Assembly (NCBI RefSeq): GCF_024169925.1
Contig: NZ_JALJXF010000001.1
Coordinates: 4,036,001 to 4,100,000 of the forward strand
Length of the DNA: 64,000 bases
Origin: Methylorubrum extorquens
GTDB taxonomy: Bacteria; Pseudomonadota; Alphaproteobacteria; Rhizobiales; Beijerinckiaceae
Direction of reading: 5' to 3'
Part shown: piece after piece, positions 37,895 through 47,833 of the stretch
How positions within the stretch are numbered: the first letter of the stretch is position 1
Layout of the letters: each line of letters begins with the position of its first letter
The notes under the pieces: generated by a model
What the model saw: only the letters and a program-made list of their open reading frames with translations
Database searches by the model: none
What the model was told of the DNA's origin: nothing
Program-made: the position numbers and the translations under genes

Positions 37895-37991
37895 CGCATC
37901 GTCCCAAAAGGTGGTCCCCGGCTTTCGAAAAAAGACGATGCAAAAATAGAAGGCTCGAGTATCGGCCCGGATCCGATATCCAGGACGATGA
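37895..37991 (+). repeat. Composite palindromic repeat A-B (copy 3)
   Basis: Module A 37895-37941 (gcatcgtcccaaaaggtggt ... gacgatgc), spacer, module B 37955-37991 (cgagtatcggcccggatccg, then atatccaggacgatga). Same order and spacing as the copy after edd (about 13-bp spacer), confirming a defined composite unit. Confidence 0.88.
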
Positions 37992-38211
37992 TTTCGCGCC
38001 CGTCGCCCGGCCTGCCGCCCAGTCTGCCGCCAGCCTGCCGCTCTTGCACCCATCGAGGGAGCGATGCTCCGGGCGCGGAATGGAACCGAACGGCCACGCT
38101 TCTTCTTTTTGCCGGATACCGCCTATACCTCCACCCTGAACAAGGGGCGCCTGCGCGCCCGGCACGCAAGGCGACCTCCGCGATCGGAACGGGGGTGCTC
38201 CGAGGATCCCG
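37895..38211. other. Intergenic region small gene / murA
   Basis: 317 bp: composite repeat in the first 97 bp, the rest GC-rich with a short T/C-rich part at 38100-38115. Probable murA promoter region. No other gene recognised. Confidence 0.35.
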
Positions 38212-39501
38212 ATGGACCGCATCCACATCACCGGCGGCACGCCGCTCAACGGCACGATCCCGATTTCGGGCGCCAAGAACGCGGCGCTGCCGCTGATGAT
38301 CGCGAGCCTTCTCACCGGGGAGACGCTGGAACTCATCAACGTGCCGCGGCTCGCCGACATCGCGGCGCTGACGCGCATTCTCGGCAATCACGGCGTCGAT
38401 CACATGGTCGTCGGCAAGCGGCCGGGGCAGACCGCCGAGACCGGCCAGACCGTCCGGCTCACCGCCTCGAACGTCATCGACACCACCGCGCCCTACGAAC
38501 TCGTCTCGACCATGCGGGCGAGCTTCTGGGTGATTGCGCCGCTGCTCGCCCGCTTCGGCGAGGCCAAGGTATCGCTGCCCGGCGGCTGCGCCATCGGCAC
38601 CCGGCCGGTCGACCTGCTGCTCATGGCCCTGGAGAAGCTCGGCGCCGAGATCGAGATCGACGGCGGCTACGTGGTTGCGAAGACGAAGAACGGGCTGCGC
38701 GGCGCCGAGATCGACTTCCCCAAGGTCACGGTCGGCGGCACCCACGTCGCCCTGATGGCGGCGGCCCTGGCCTACGGCACCACGGTGATCGACAACGCCG
38801 CCCGCGAGCCGGAAGTCGTCGATCTCGCCGAGTGCCTGATCAAGATGGGTGCGCGGATCGAGGGTGCGGGCACCTCCCGCATCGTTGTGGAGGGCGTGGC
38901 ACGCCTCGGCGGCACCCGCCACGAGGTGCTGCCCGACCGGATCGAGACCGGCACCTACGCCATGGCGGTGGCGATGACCGGGGGCGACGTCTCCCTCGTC
39001 AACACCCGGACCGACCTGCTGGCCTCGGCTCTCGAGACCCTGGCCTCCACCGGCACCGAGATCACGGCCCTGCCCGACGGAATCCGGGTGCGCCGGAACG
39101 GCGGCGGGATCAGCCCGGCGGACGTGACGACCGATCCGTTCCCCGGCTTCCCGACCGATCTCCAGGCCCAGTTCATGGCGCTGATGACGCTGGCCAAGGG
39201 CCAGTCGCGCATCCGCGAGACGATCTTCGAGAACCGCTTCATGCACGTGCAGGAGTTGGCCCGCCTCGGCGCGCGGATCCGCCTCGACGGCGATCTCGCC
39301 ATCGTCGAGGGCGTGGAGCGCCTGAAAGGTGCGCCCGTCATGGCCACTGACCTGCGCGCCTCGGTCTCACTGGTGATCGGCGCCCTCGCGGCGGAGGGCG
39401 AGACGCAGATCAACCGCGTCTACCACCTCGACCGCGGCTTCGAGGCCCTGGAGGCCAAGCTCGCCCGCTGCGGCGCGCAGATCGAGCGCGTGCGGGCCTG
39501 A
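38212..39501 (+). CDS. murA: UDP-N-acetylglucosamine 1-carboxyvinyltransferase
   Basis: 429 aa. First committed step of peptidoglycan synthesis, transferring enolpyruvate from PEP. Signature [29 protein letters not shown] at the N-terminus, [29 protein letters not shown] with the catalytic Cys at residue 126 (fosfomycin target), and the C-terminal [14 protein letters not shown]. Length is standard. The rho-independent hairpin downstream mainly serves the converging gene. Confidence 0.97.
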   Translation: MDRIHITGGTPLNGTIPISGAKNAALPLMIASLLTGETLELINVPRLADIAALTRILGNHGVDHMVVGKRPGQTAETGQTVRLTASNVIDTTAPYELVSTMRASFWVIAPLLARFGEAKVSLPGGCAIGTRPVDLLLMALEKLGAEIEIDGGYVVAKTKNGLRGAEIDFPKVTVGGTHVALMAAALAYGTTVIDNAAREPEVVDLAECLIKMGARIEGAGTSRIVVEGVARLGGTRHEVLPDRIETGTYAMAVAMTGGDVSLVNTRTDLLASALETLASTGTEITALPDGIRVRRNGGGISPADVTTDPFPGFPTDLQAQFMALMTLAKGQSRIRETIFENRFMHVQELARLGARIRLDGDLAIVEGVERLKGAPVMATDLRASVSLVIGALAAEGETQINRVYHLDRGFEALEAKLARCGAQIERVRA

Positions 39502-39542
39502 AGGCGCCCGGCGCCGATCTTCCGCTCGGCTCCAAAAGAAAA

Positions 39543-39568
39543 CGGCCTGCACCGCACGGTGCAGGCCG
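39543..39568 (-). terminator. Terminator between murA and the converging gene
   Basis: CGGCCTGCACC (39543-39553) pairs with GGTGCAGGCCG (39558-39568), loop gcac. On the minus strand it is followed by TTTTCTTTT, so it is a textbook terminator for the gene at 39595; it may also end murA. Confidence 0.8.
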
Positions 39569-39594
39569 ATCCTGTTCGGACGATCCCCGAGGGG

Positions 39595-39975
39595 TCAGCG
39601 AGCGATGGCGCCGCGCTTCACGCCGAAGCCGGGGATATCGCAGGCGCAGGGCGCGTTCGGCGGCGCGAAGCCCGTCGCGCAGCTGCCGCGGGCGGTGATG
39701 CAGACGCTGCCGCCGCGTCCGCCGCGGGGCGGACCCCGGAAGCGCGGACCGTCGTCGTCATCGTCGAAGCGGCGGCGACGGCCGTCATCGTCGCCGTAGC
39801 GGCGCCGACCGTACCCCTCGTCGTCGCCACGGGAGCGGCGGCTGTAGCCGTCATCGTAGCGGCGCGGACCGTCATAGCCGTCGCGATAATACTGGGCGCT
39901 CGCCGGGCTCGCCACGAACCCGAGGGCCAGAACGACCCCCAAGGTGCGCCCCATGGCCAGAACTCCGTTTTGCAT
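39595..39975 (-). CDS. Small exported protein with Asp/Arg-rich middle and Cys-rich tail
   Basis: 126 aa from ATG 39975; ATG 39984 directly follows GGAGGGG and is possible. A signal peptide ends near SPASAQ. The mature part is a low-complexity Tyr/Arg/Asp/Gly segment (YRDGYDGPRRYDDGYSRRSR), then a compact tail with Cys in SVCITARGSCATGF and PCACDIPGFG, ending in basic KRGAIAR. The Cys tail resembles small periplasmic alphaproteobacterial proteins. No named function. Confidence 0.72.
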   Translation of the reverse strand: MQNGVLAMGRTLGVVLALGFVASPASAQYYRDGYDGPRRYDDGYSRRSRGDDEGYGRRRYGDDDGRRRRFDDDDDGPRFRGPPRGGRGGSVCITARGSCATGFAPPNAPCACDIPGFGVKRGAIAR

Positions 39976-40277
39976 CGTCCGCATCCCCTCCGGATGACTT
40001 GGAAAAGTCACGCTGACCGTAGCCATGCGCTCATGAACGCACGATGAGCCCAAAAGAGCCGCGCCCCCGCAATCCACCCTCGAACACGGCGCTCGGTGGC
40101 GCATCGGGCACGGCACGCGGTCCCGTCCGGGGTGCTCTCTCGGGTGCCGAGCCGGCCTCCCGGTCGCGGAAGCGCGCTGTGACCCGTCCGGCTGCCGGTT
40201 GCCGCAGGCGGGTCGCGTCGCTACCTACGCCTCGAAATCCGCTTCCCGCGCGTTCGGTCGGGGAGCCCGGAGCGTCA

Positions 40278-40736
40278 ATGATGGAGCTTCTCAAGCTCGC
40301 CGCCCTCGATGCCGAGGATCTTGCCGTCATCTCCGCCCACCTTCAGGACGCGATCCTGCGGGCGGAGGATCTCGCATGGCTGCCGGGCGAGCACCGCTTC
40401 GCCCTGGCGGCGCGCCGTTTCGACTGGTCGGTGTCGCCGGGCCAGCCGCCTCGGCGCCGCCTCTCGGGCCTGCATTTCGAGCGCGTGCTCTCCGTGAAGG
40501 CCAAGGGCATCACGCCGGGGGCGACCTCCGGCGATCCCCTGAGCCTTCTCGCGATCACCTTCGAGGAAACCGAGGCACCCTCCGGCATCGCCACCCTGGT
40601 CTTTTCCGGCGGGGCCGCGATCCGGCTCGAACTCGAATGCGTCGAGGTGCGCCTGAAGGATCTCGGCCCCGTCTGGGAGGCCGATGGCCGCCCCGACCAC
40701 GAGGCCGTGCGCAACCTCGTCGAGAACCGCCCGTGA
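40278..40736 (+). CDS. DUF2948 family protein
   Basis: 152 aa from ATG 40278 (ATG 40281 possible). MELLKLAALDAEDLAVISAHLQDAILRAEDLAWLP and RFALAARRFDW, then LHFERVLSVKAKGI and the end VWEADGRPDHEA mark the DUF2948 family of alphaproteobacteria. This gene conventionally precedes hisD, as here, 31 bp away. Cytosolic. Function unknown; it travels with hisD and UPF0262 genes. Confidence 0.9.
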   Translation: MMELLKLAALDAEDLAVISAHLQDAILRAEDLAWLPGEHRFALAARRFDWSVSPGQPPRRRLSGLHFERVLSVKAKGITPGATSGDPLSLLAITFEETEAPSGIATLVFSGGAAIRLELECVEVRLKDLGPVWEADGRPDHEAVRNLVENRP

Positions 40737-40767
40737 CCCCCCGCCCCCGAACCGCCGATATCGCCCG

Positions 40768-42060
<1,293 letters not shown>

Positions 42061-42063
<3 letters not shown>

Positions 42064-42105
42064 AGGATCGTCCCGAAAGGTGGTTGCCGGCTTTCGGGAC
42101 GATAC
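42061..42105 (+). repeat. Module A palindromic repeat overlapping the hisD stop codon
   Basis: ATCGTCCCGAAAG (42067-42079) pairs perfectly with CTTTCGGGACGAT (42091-42103) around gtggttgccgg. The leading TAGAGGATCG contains the hisD stop. Likely also acts as a 3'-end hairpin. Confidence 0.87.
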
Positions 42106-42233
42106 ACGAGGGGTCGGCGGGAACCACGTTTCGGATCGATCGCCCGGAGAGCTTGCGTGCGGGCCCGGCTTTCGGCTCATGTGACGGAAACAGGGCGCCC
42201 GGATTCGGGTGCCGACGCGAGAAGGCGCCGGCG

Positions 42234-42758
42234 ATGAAGGCCGAAGCGAACCAGGGGGCGCAAGACGCGCAGGGCGAGGCACCGGCGAAGCCGCGAAATC
42301 GGCTCGCGGCAGTGCGTCTCGACGAGGGCTCGATCGGCCGGGGCAACCCGGACCAGGAGCACGAGCGCGCCATCGCCATCTACGACATTCTGGAGGAGAA
42401 CTCCTTCACGATCCCCGAGCGCGACGAGGGCCCGTACGGGCTGGACCTCGGCCTCGTCGAGAACAAGCTGTCCTTCGCGATCGCGACCGAGGCGGGCGAG
42501 CCGGTGATGACCCACCTGCTCTCGCTCACTCCCTTCCGCCGGGTCATCCGCGATTACGAGATGATCTGCGAGAGCTATTACAGCGCGATCCGCACCGCCT
42601 CGCCGACGCAGATCGAGGCGATCGACATGGGGCGGCGGGGCCTGCACAACGAAGCGTCCGAGCTGCTGCGGCAGCGCCTCGAAGGCAAGGTCGATCTCGA
42701 CCATGATACGGCGCGGCGCCTGTTCACCCTGATCTTCGCCCTTCACTGGAAGGGCTGA
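42234..42758 (+). CDS. UPF0262 family protein
   Basis: 174 aa from ATG 42234. The family core begins [37 protein letters not shown], then [43 protein letters not shown] and the C-terminal ALHWKG. The first 20 residues are a poorly conserved Gly/Ala/Lys extension. Function unknown; conserved next to hisD in alphaproteobacteria, as here. Confidence 0.93.
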   Translation: MKAEANQGAQDAQGEAPAKPRNRLAAVRLDEGSIGRGNPDQEHERAIAIYDILEENSFTIPERDEGPYGLDLGLVENKLSFAIATEAGEPVMTHLLSLTPFRRVIRDYEMICESYYSAIRTASPTQIEAIDMGRRGLHNEASELLRQRLEGKVDLDHDTARRLFTLIFALHWKG

Positions 42759-42928
42759 CGATCGCGGCTTTATCCTGCCCGAAGGTGGAGCGCCCGGCAG
42801 AACGATCCGCTTTCGGGAATTCCGGGGCGGATCTATATCAGCGTGTGCGCGAGCACCTCATGAAACGCCCGATCCGTGGTGCATCGGCGCAAGTCGGCGT
42901 GGGCGTTTCGCGAGGGGTCACGGTGTTT

Positions 42929-42978
42929 GCATCGTCTTTTCCGACAAGCCGGCGCCCGTTCGGGACGATGCGCTCTGA
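42929..42978 (-). repeat. Module A palindromic repeat (diverged), reverse orientation
   Basis: gcatcgtcttttccgacaag, then ccggcgcccgttcgggacgatgc: same ends and core as module A read from the minus strand. It lies between UPF0262 and the phosphatase gene, near 42770 another weaker similarity occurs. Confidence 0.8.
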
Positions 42979-43065
42979 GCGCTCCACGGGGTTTGCGGCC
43001 GTCGATCGCTCTTCTGCGGGCCTGACGGCGCGGCGGGGGTTTCGTGGGAAGCACCCGGGCGGGGC

Positions 43066-43539
43066 ATGACGGACGACACGATTCCCGGGACCGGACCCAA
43101 GAAGCGGCGGGTTCAGTCCGTCCTGTTCATGTGCAACTTCAATGCGGTGCGCTCGCTGGCGGCGGAGGCGATCGCGCGCCATTACTTCGGCAAATCCACC
43201 TACGTGCAGTCCGCCGGCGTGCGCACGGGCGAGCCGAGCGATCCCTTCATGGTCGCAGCTTTGGACGAGATTGGCATCGACGCCTCCCGCCACAAGCCGC
43301 GCACCATAGAGCAGCTCGAGGATTGGGAGGGGCTGAACTTCGACCTGATCATCACCCTCTCGCCGGAGGCGCACCACCGGGCGCTGAAACTGACGCACAC
43401 CCTGGCGGCGGATGTCGAATACTGGCCGACGCCGGACCCGACCCTGGTGCAGGATGGCACGCGCGAGCAGCGCCTCGACGGCTACCGCGATGTACGCGAC
43501 GGACTGACCTACCGGATCAAGTCCCGGCTGAAGGTGTGA
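43066..43539 (+). CDS. Low-molecular-weight protein tyrosine phosphatase family protein
   Basis: 157 aa. The P-loop is VLFMCNFNAVRS: Cys23, five residues, Arg29, Ser30, the CX5R(S) motif of LMW-PTPs and related arsenate reductases. Further features are YVQSAGVRTGEPSDPFMVAALDEIGIDASRHKPRTIEQL, and the Asp in the PDPT loop. In alphaproteobacteria this gene follows hisD-UPF0262. Substrate unknown; phosphotyrosine is likely, arsenate is an alternative. The stop begins TGATACGGTTTC. Confidence 0.9.
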   Translation: MTDDTIPGTGPKKRRVQSVLFMCNFNAVRSLAAEAIARHYFGKSTYVQSAGVRTGEPSDPFMVAALDEIGIDASRHKPRTIEQLEDWEGLNFDLIITLSPEAHHRALKLTHTLAADVEYWPTPDPTLVQDGTREQRLDGYRDVRDGLTYRIKSRLKV

Positions 43540-43705
43540 TACGGTTTCCGCTTGATCCAAGCGGGGACCGGATCAGCAAGCCCGCGCGGCGCCTGAGCGA
43601 AGCCCAAATCCGCCATTCCGAAGGGATCAACCGGATCTGGTATGAGGGGCCTTTGACGGGGCCCTGAAACGAGAACACCGCCAATGGCGGCTGCGTGAAA
43701 GCAAA

Positions 43706-43729
43706 AGGGCTCCCCGAGCGAGGAGCCCT
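43706..43729 (-). terminator. Intrinsic terminator of the FTR1 gene
   Basis: AGGGCTCC (43706-43713) pairs with GGAGCCCT (43722-43729). Read on the minus strand the stem is followed by TTTTGC, 11 bp beyond the permease stop. Confidence 0.78.
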
Positions 43730-43739
43730 ATCGCCGGGA

Positions 43740-44570
43740 TCAGGACGCGGCCGAGACCGGCCGCCCCTCGCGCGCCTCGTTGCCGCCGCCGCCCTTGCGC
43801 CGGAGGCTGACGAGGGCCGCCGCAGCGGCCACGGCCAGGATCGCGAGCTGGGTGCCGAGCGCCTCCCAACTGCCGTTGCTCAGGCCCCATTCCGAGACGA
43901 AGGCGGGTACGCCGTCCGTGGTGAAGGGGATCAGCGCCTGCTCCTGAAGCTCCTGGAACGCTTGGCCGACCATCCGCAGGCCCATGAAGAACAGGAAGGC
44001 CGAGGTCACCACGAACATCGGGCGCAGCGGCAGGCGCAGCGCCAGCCACTGCATCGCCACGAACATCGCCACCAGCGCCAGGGTCGCCGTCGCGAGCCCG
44101 CCCAGCAACGCGGCATCGAAGCCGTTGGCGGTCTTGGCCAGGGTGTGGACGAACAGGATCGTTTCGGCGCCCTCGCGGAACACCGCCAGGAAGGCGATGC
44201 CGGCGAGCGAGAGCATGGTGCCCGCGCCGAGCGCCCGCTCGGCCAACCGGTTGAGATCCGCCTGCCACGCCTTCGGATCCTGGCGGACGAACATCCAGCC
44301 GCTCATGTAGAACAGCAGCACCGCGGCCGCGAGCATCACGACGGCCTCGAACAGGTCGCTGTGGTTGCCGTCGTAGAAGGTCGCGAACACCCACGCCATG
44401 ACGATGCTGGCGACGATCGCCGCGAGCGCGCCCATGTAGACCGGCGCGATCCGCTCCGCCGCATTCGCACGGCGAAGGAAGGCAACGAGCGCCGCGATCA
44501 CCAGCAGAGCTTCCAATCCCTCACGGAACAGGATGATGAAAGCCTGCACGAACGTTGATCCGTCCGTCAT
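43740..44570 (-). CDS. FTR1 family iron permease
   Basis: 276 aa from ATG 44570. Seven or so hydrophobic segments and the two REGxE iron-binding motifs: ILFREGLEALLVIAAL near the N-terminus and AVFREGAETILFVH in the middle. Bacterial members are EfeU-type ferrous iron or ferric permeases. EfeO and EfeB partners are not adjacent, so this is a stand-alone FTR1. The frame is open further upstream; ATG 44570 matches the family start. Confidence 0.92.
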   Translation of the reverse strand: MTDGSTFVQAFIILFREGLEALLVIAALVAFLRRANAAERIAPVYMGALAAIVASIVMAWVFATFYDGNHSDLFEAVVMLAAAVLLFYMSGWMFVRQDPKAWQADLNRLAERALGAGTMLSLAGIAFLAVFREGAETILFVHTLAKTANGFDAALLGGLATATLALVAMFVAMQWLALRLPLRPMFVVTSAFLFFMGLRMVGQAFQELQEQALIPFTTDGVPAFVSEWGLSNGSWEALGTQLAILAVAAAAALVSLRRKGGGGNEAREGRPVSAAS

Positions 44571-45023
44571 CCGATTGCTCCCGTTTCGATCGGCGGAACG
44601 CGCGTCCCGGCGAATTGTCTGCCTCAACGGCGAGGCCGCGCCGCGCGGCATCGCCAATACTTGTCACATTACAATGATGTTCTGATGCAAAACGCAGTTT
44701 GGAAACGTTCCTAACAAGAAGAGCGGCCCAGTTTCGGACGACGAAGCCCGATGTTTCGCTTCGCGTGCCAGTACAACCGTTTGCACCATTCTCGCAAGCA
44801 TCGCACCGGGCACACGGGATCGCGCTCCGTCGCCGCAGGCAACAGCACGGACAACGCATGGAGACGGAGACAAATTTTTGCCGCTTTCCGGAAGGTCACG
44901 CGAAACCCAACGGCCACGTTGTGGATTGTTGATTCAATATGCGGCGGCGCCTGCACGGCGGGAGACCGGCCGCCCCGACCGAACCGTTGAAGCGCGCCCG
45001 CCGCGGCGCGCGGGCAGGATATC
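44571..45023. other. Divergent intergenic region FTR1 / small exported protein
   Basis: 453 bp, the most AT-rich part at 44645-44720 (ttgtcacattacaatgatgt). Probably promoters for both genes, and a place where iron regulation of FTR1 could act. I found no clear Irr or RirA box. No gene recognised. Confidence 0.35.
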
Positions 45024-45269
45024 ATGAACGCGCACTCCACCGCCGCGGCCGTCCTCGGCCTCGCCCTGATCGGCTTGACCGCGATGCCGAGCCTCGCTGC
45101 ACCCGGCACGGGCCGCAGCACCACCCAGGTCGCCGAGGCCGCGCAGGTCTCCCAGGCGGCCGCGACATCGGAGAGCGACGAGGAGAGCGCCAACTGCAAC
45201 AAGCAGCGCCGCCGCCTGTGGATCGAGGGCGAAGGCTGGATCGTCCGCCGCGTCACGATCTGCCGCTGA
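45024..45269 (+). CDS. Small exported protein, unknown
   Basis: 81 aa. Signal peptide VLGLALIGLTAMPSLAAP, then a low-complexity Gln/Ala/Ser/Glu stretch and a C-terminal CNKQRRRLWIEGEGWIVRRVTICR with two Cys flanking a short basic Trp-rich hairpin. This looks like small periplasmic proteins seen repeatedly in Methylobacterium-type genomes. No known domain. Coding judgement rests on signal peptide and start context. Confidence 0.6.
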   Translation: MNAHSTAAAVLGLALIGLTAMPSLAAPGTGRSTTQVAEAAQVSQAAATSESDEESANCNKQRRRLWIEGEGWIVRRVTICR

Positions 45270-45440
45270 GCACCGAAACGACGACGACGCGCGCGAACGC
45301 CATCGGCCGGCGGAGCGCCCGTCTCAGCATTCTGCATCGGCTGGCGGGACGAGGGGGAGCGGAACGAGCATAGGCGCCGCCGATTTGGTTTCATGAATCG
45401 CGCCTGTTTCGCCAATGCGCCACCGGAGAAGCCTCGCCCC

Positions 45441-45878
45441 ATGCGCCCAGCCCTCGCCGCCGGTCTCGCTACTCTGTTCGCCCTCGGCGCCGCCTCGGGC
45501 GCTGCCGCCGACCCCTACGTCTACGGGTATGGCGGTGGCGGATACCGCTTCGCCGGTCCGGCGATCGAGGGCGCCTATCTCGGCGCGCCGTTCACGCGCC
45601 TGCCCAGCACGAGCCGACTCGTGCCGCCGGCCTGGGGCTACGGCACCTACGGCATCCCCACCGCCGCCGGCATCCGCGACGCCCCCGCCGCGCGCCCGAT
45701 CCTGACCGTGATCGAGCGGCCCGCTCCCACCCGTCTCCGCCCCGCAGCCCGGAGACACGGCGCCCGCGTCCTCTCGAAGGATTCCAAGGGCGTCTGGACC
45801 GATCCGGCACCCCGCTCCGAGGTCGAGGAGAGCGGCGCCCAGGTGGTGTCGGTCCGGTTGCCGACCCGTACCCGGTAG
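45441..45878 (+). CDS. Exported Gly/Tyr/Pro-rich protein, unknown
   Basis: 145 aa from ATG 45441, with GGAGAA about 11 bp upstream; the frame is open to 45393. Signal peptide ALAAGLATLFALGAASGAAA. The mature part begins DPYVYGYGGGGYRFAGPAIEGAYLGAPF and continues Pro/Arg-rich with a basic end. No Cys and no known domain. Probably a small envelope-associated protein. Confidence 0.65.
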   Translation: MRPALAAGLATLFALGAASGAAADPYVYGYGGGGYRFAGPAIEGAYLGAPFTRLPSTSRLVPPAWGYGTYGIPTAAGIRDAPAARPILTVIERPAPTRLRPAARRHGARVLSKDSKGVWTDPAPRSEVEESGAQVVSVRLPTRTR

Positions 45879-45983
45879 GGCCTTTCCCGGAGCAGCGCCT
45901 CCCTTCCTCAGCGCGCTACGGAGTCTAGACGGCCCTTTAACCTGTCTTGCGCACAATCTCCGCCGGTCAGCGGGGGTAGAGCC

Positions 45984-46880
45984 GTGCACATCGTCATCGT
46001 GGATTCGAGCCGCGTCGTCCTGCGGATCGTGGCCGGCATGCTCGAACCGCGGGGGCATGTGGTGACACAGTTCACGGATTCCGGTGAGGCGCTGACCTAC
46101 ATCACCGACAATCCGAAGGTCCGTGCCCTGATCACCAGCCTGGAAGTCCGTCCGCTGAGTGGATTGGAGCTGTGCTGGTCGGCCCGCCTGCTGTCCGAAT
46201 CGAGCCGTCCGCTCTCGATCATCGCCATGTCCTCGGCCCGAAACGCCCGCAACCTCGCCGAGGCTCTCGACAGCGGCGCCGACGACTTCATCGACAAGCC
46301 GCCGGGCGCCGAGGAATTGCAGGCGCGGCTGCGGGCGGCCGAGCGCCTCACCACGCTCCAGAGCGACCTGATCCGGCTTGCCGAGACCGATTCGCTCACC
46401 GGCCTGCTCAACCGCCGCGCCTTCCTCCGGCGCACGCGCGAGGCCGCCCAGAAGGCCGGGTCGTTCGGGCATCTCTGCGCCGTGATCCTCGACATCGACC
46501 ATTTCAAGCGCATCAACGACGAGCACGGCCACGATGTCGGCGACGCGGCGATTAAAGCGGTGGCGGGACTGATCGAGGCGGAGGGCATTGCCGGGCGCCT
46601 GGGCGGGGAGGAGTTCGCGGTGGTGCTCGCCGGTCAGCGCCTCGCGGAGGCCGAAGCGATCGCCTCCCGCCTGCGCCTCAAGACATCGGATCTCCGCATC
46701 CGCTCGACCAAGGGGCCGGTGCGCCTCACCTGCAGCTTCGGCGTCAGCGAATGGTCCGAGGGCGAGACGGTCGAGGGCCTTCTGAAGCGGGCCGACATCG
46801 CCCTGTACGAAGCCAAGACGACGGGCCGCGATCGCGTGGTCTCGGCGATGTCCGACCTCATCCTCTCCCGGACGGCGTGA
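45984..46880 (+). CDS. Diguanylate cyclase with degenerate receiver domain
   Basis: 298 aa. Starts GTG 45984. Residues 1-120 form a response-regulator receiver, but the phosphoacceptor position in ALITSLEVRPLSG is Ser52 instead of Asp; the switch Ser and Lys105 (DKPPG) remain. Residues 130-290 are a GGDEF domain with DSLTGLLNRRAF, ILDIDHFKRINDEHGHDVGD and the active-site motif GGEEF at 207-211. No RxxD inhibition site before it. Makes c-di-GMP; control is probably independent of phosphorylation. Confidence 0.9.
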   Translation: MHIVIVDSSRVVLRIVAGMLEPRGHVVTQFTDSGEALTYITDNPKVRALITSLEVRPLSGLELCWSARLLSESSRPLSIIAMSSARNARNLAEALDSGADDFIDKPPGAEELQARLRAAERLTTLQSDLIRLAETDSLTGLLNRRAFLRRTREAAQKAGSFGHLCAVILDIDHFKRINDEHGHDVGDAAIKAVAGLIEAEGIAGRLGGEEFAVVLAGQRLAEAEAIASRLRLKTSDLRIRSTKGPVRLTCSFGVSEWSEGETVEGLLKRADIALYEAKTTGRDRVVSAMSDLILSRTA

Positions 46881-46922
46881 GACGTTCGCAGCCCGGCGGC
46901 CTGGCCGCCGCGGGTAAGGTGA

Positions 46923-46941
46923 CCGCTTCGTCCCGAAGCGG
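46923..46941 (+). terminator. Weak hairpin after the diguanylate cyclase gene
   Basis: CCGCTTCG (46923-46930) pairs with CGAAGCGG (46934-46941), loop tcc. 42 bp after the stop, no T-tract. Confidence 0.35.
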
Positions 46942-47074
46942 GACGGTGATCGCCGGACGGCTCCGCGAGGGAACGTTTCGGGGCAGTAAAGCCCCCTAAA
47001 CCGCTGGAACGACTCTTGTTCTTCTCCATCCGCACAAGCCGCACCGTTCTGCGGCGGGACGAGAGGGGAGCGGC

Positions 47075-47770
47075 ATGAGTCAGGCCGTCAAGCACACCGC
47101 CAGCCACACGGCGGGCCGGGCTGTCGAGCTTTTGATCGTCGATGAGCCGTCGGGGCTCGACGAACGGATGCGCGCCGAGCTGGAGCATGCGCCGGCCCTA
47201 CGGACCATCGGCGAGGACGATCTGGCCCGCGGCGGTCCGGTGCCGGCCGTGGCGCTGGTCCCGGTGGACGGGGCGCAAGCGGAGGCCGGCTGCGCGCGGA
47301 TCGCGGCCTTGCGCGACGGGCGGCCCTGGCTGCGGGTGCTCGCGGTGTTCCGGACCCTCGACGCGCCGGCGATGAACCGGCTGATCGCCGCCGGCGCCGA
47401 CGCTTTCATCGGCTGCGGAACCCCGGCGGACGAGGTCTGCGCCAGCGTGCTCGCCCTCGCGAAGGGCACATCGCCCGCGTCGTCGTCCGCCCGCCCGGCC
47501 GCCGAGGATTCGGCCATCGGGCTCACCCCGCGCGAGGCGGAGGTTCTACGCTTCCTCAGCGCCGGCTTCAGCAACAAGGAAGTCGCCCGGCGGCTCTCGC
47601 TGAGCGTCCGGACGGTCGAGACCCACCGGCTGAACCTGCGCCGCAAGACGCAGACCGGTCGCCTCAAGGATCTCGTCACCCTCGCACGCCAGCTCGGTCT
47701 CGCCCCGGTGCTCGACACCGAGACGCCGCGCAGCCCGACACGCCACACCGCCCACGCCGCCCGAGCCTGA
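47075..47770 (+). CDS. LuxR-type regulator with pseudo-receiver
   Basis: 231 aa. The C-terminal domain IGLTPREAEVLRFLSAGFSNKEVARRLSLSVRTVETHRLNLRRKTQT is a canonical LuxR/NarL HTH. The N-terminal ~120 residues have the receiver shape (VELLIVDEPSGLDERMR, AVFRTLDAPAMNRLIAAGADAFI) but lack the aligned phosphoacceptor Asp and the conserved Lys, so it is likely a pseudo-receiver. It lies next to a diguanylate cyclase with a similarly degenerate receiver. Targets unknown. Confidence 0.88.
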   Translation: MSQAVKHTASHTAGRAVELLIVDEPSGLDERMRAELEHAPALRTIGEDDLARGGPVPAVALVPVDGAQAEAGCARIAALRDGRPWLRVLAVFRTLDAPAMNRLIAAGADAFIGCGTPADEVCASVLALAKGTSPASSSARPAAEDSAIGLTPREAEVLRFLSAGFSNKEVARRLSLSVRTVETHRLNLRRKTQTGRLKDLVTLARQLGLAPVLDTETPRSPTRHTAHAARA

Positions 47771-47788
47771 AGGCCCAGGTCCGACGCA

Positions 47789-47833
47789 CCATTTTCCGAA
47801 GCGCCGGCCGGCCTTTGATGGGAATGCGCTCTA
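47789..47833 (-). repeat. Degenerate module A repeat at the cydA stop
   Basis: Read on the minus strand: TAGAGCGCATTCCCATCAAA, then GGCCGGCCGGCGCTTCGGAA. Same order of blocks as module A but decayed. The leading TAG is the stop of the cytochrome bd gene. Confidence 0.55.

Noticed and set aside
43066..43539. Arsenate reductase ArsC
   Set aside because: The CX5R loop fits both, but the gene lies in the hisD-UPF0262 cluster with no arsenic genes; kept as LMW-PTP family with arsenate as an alternative.
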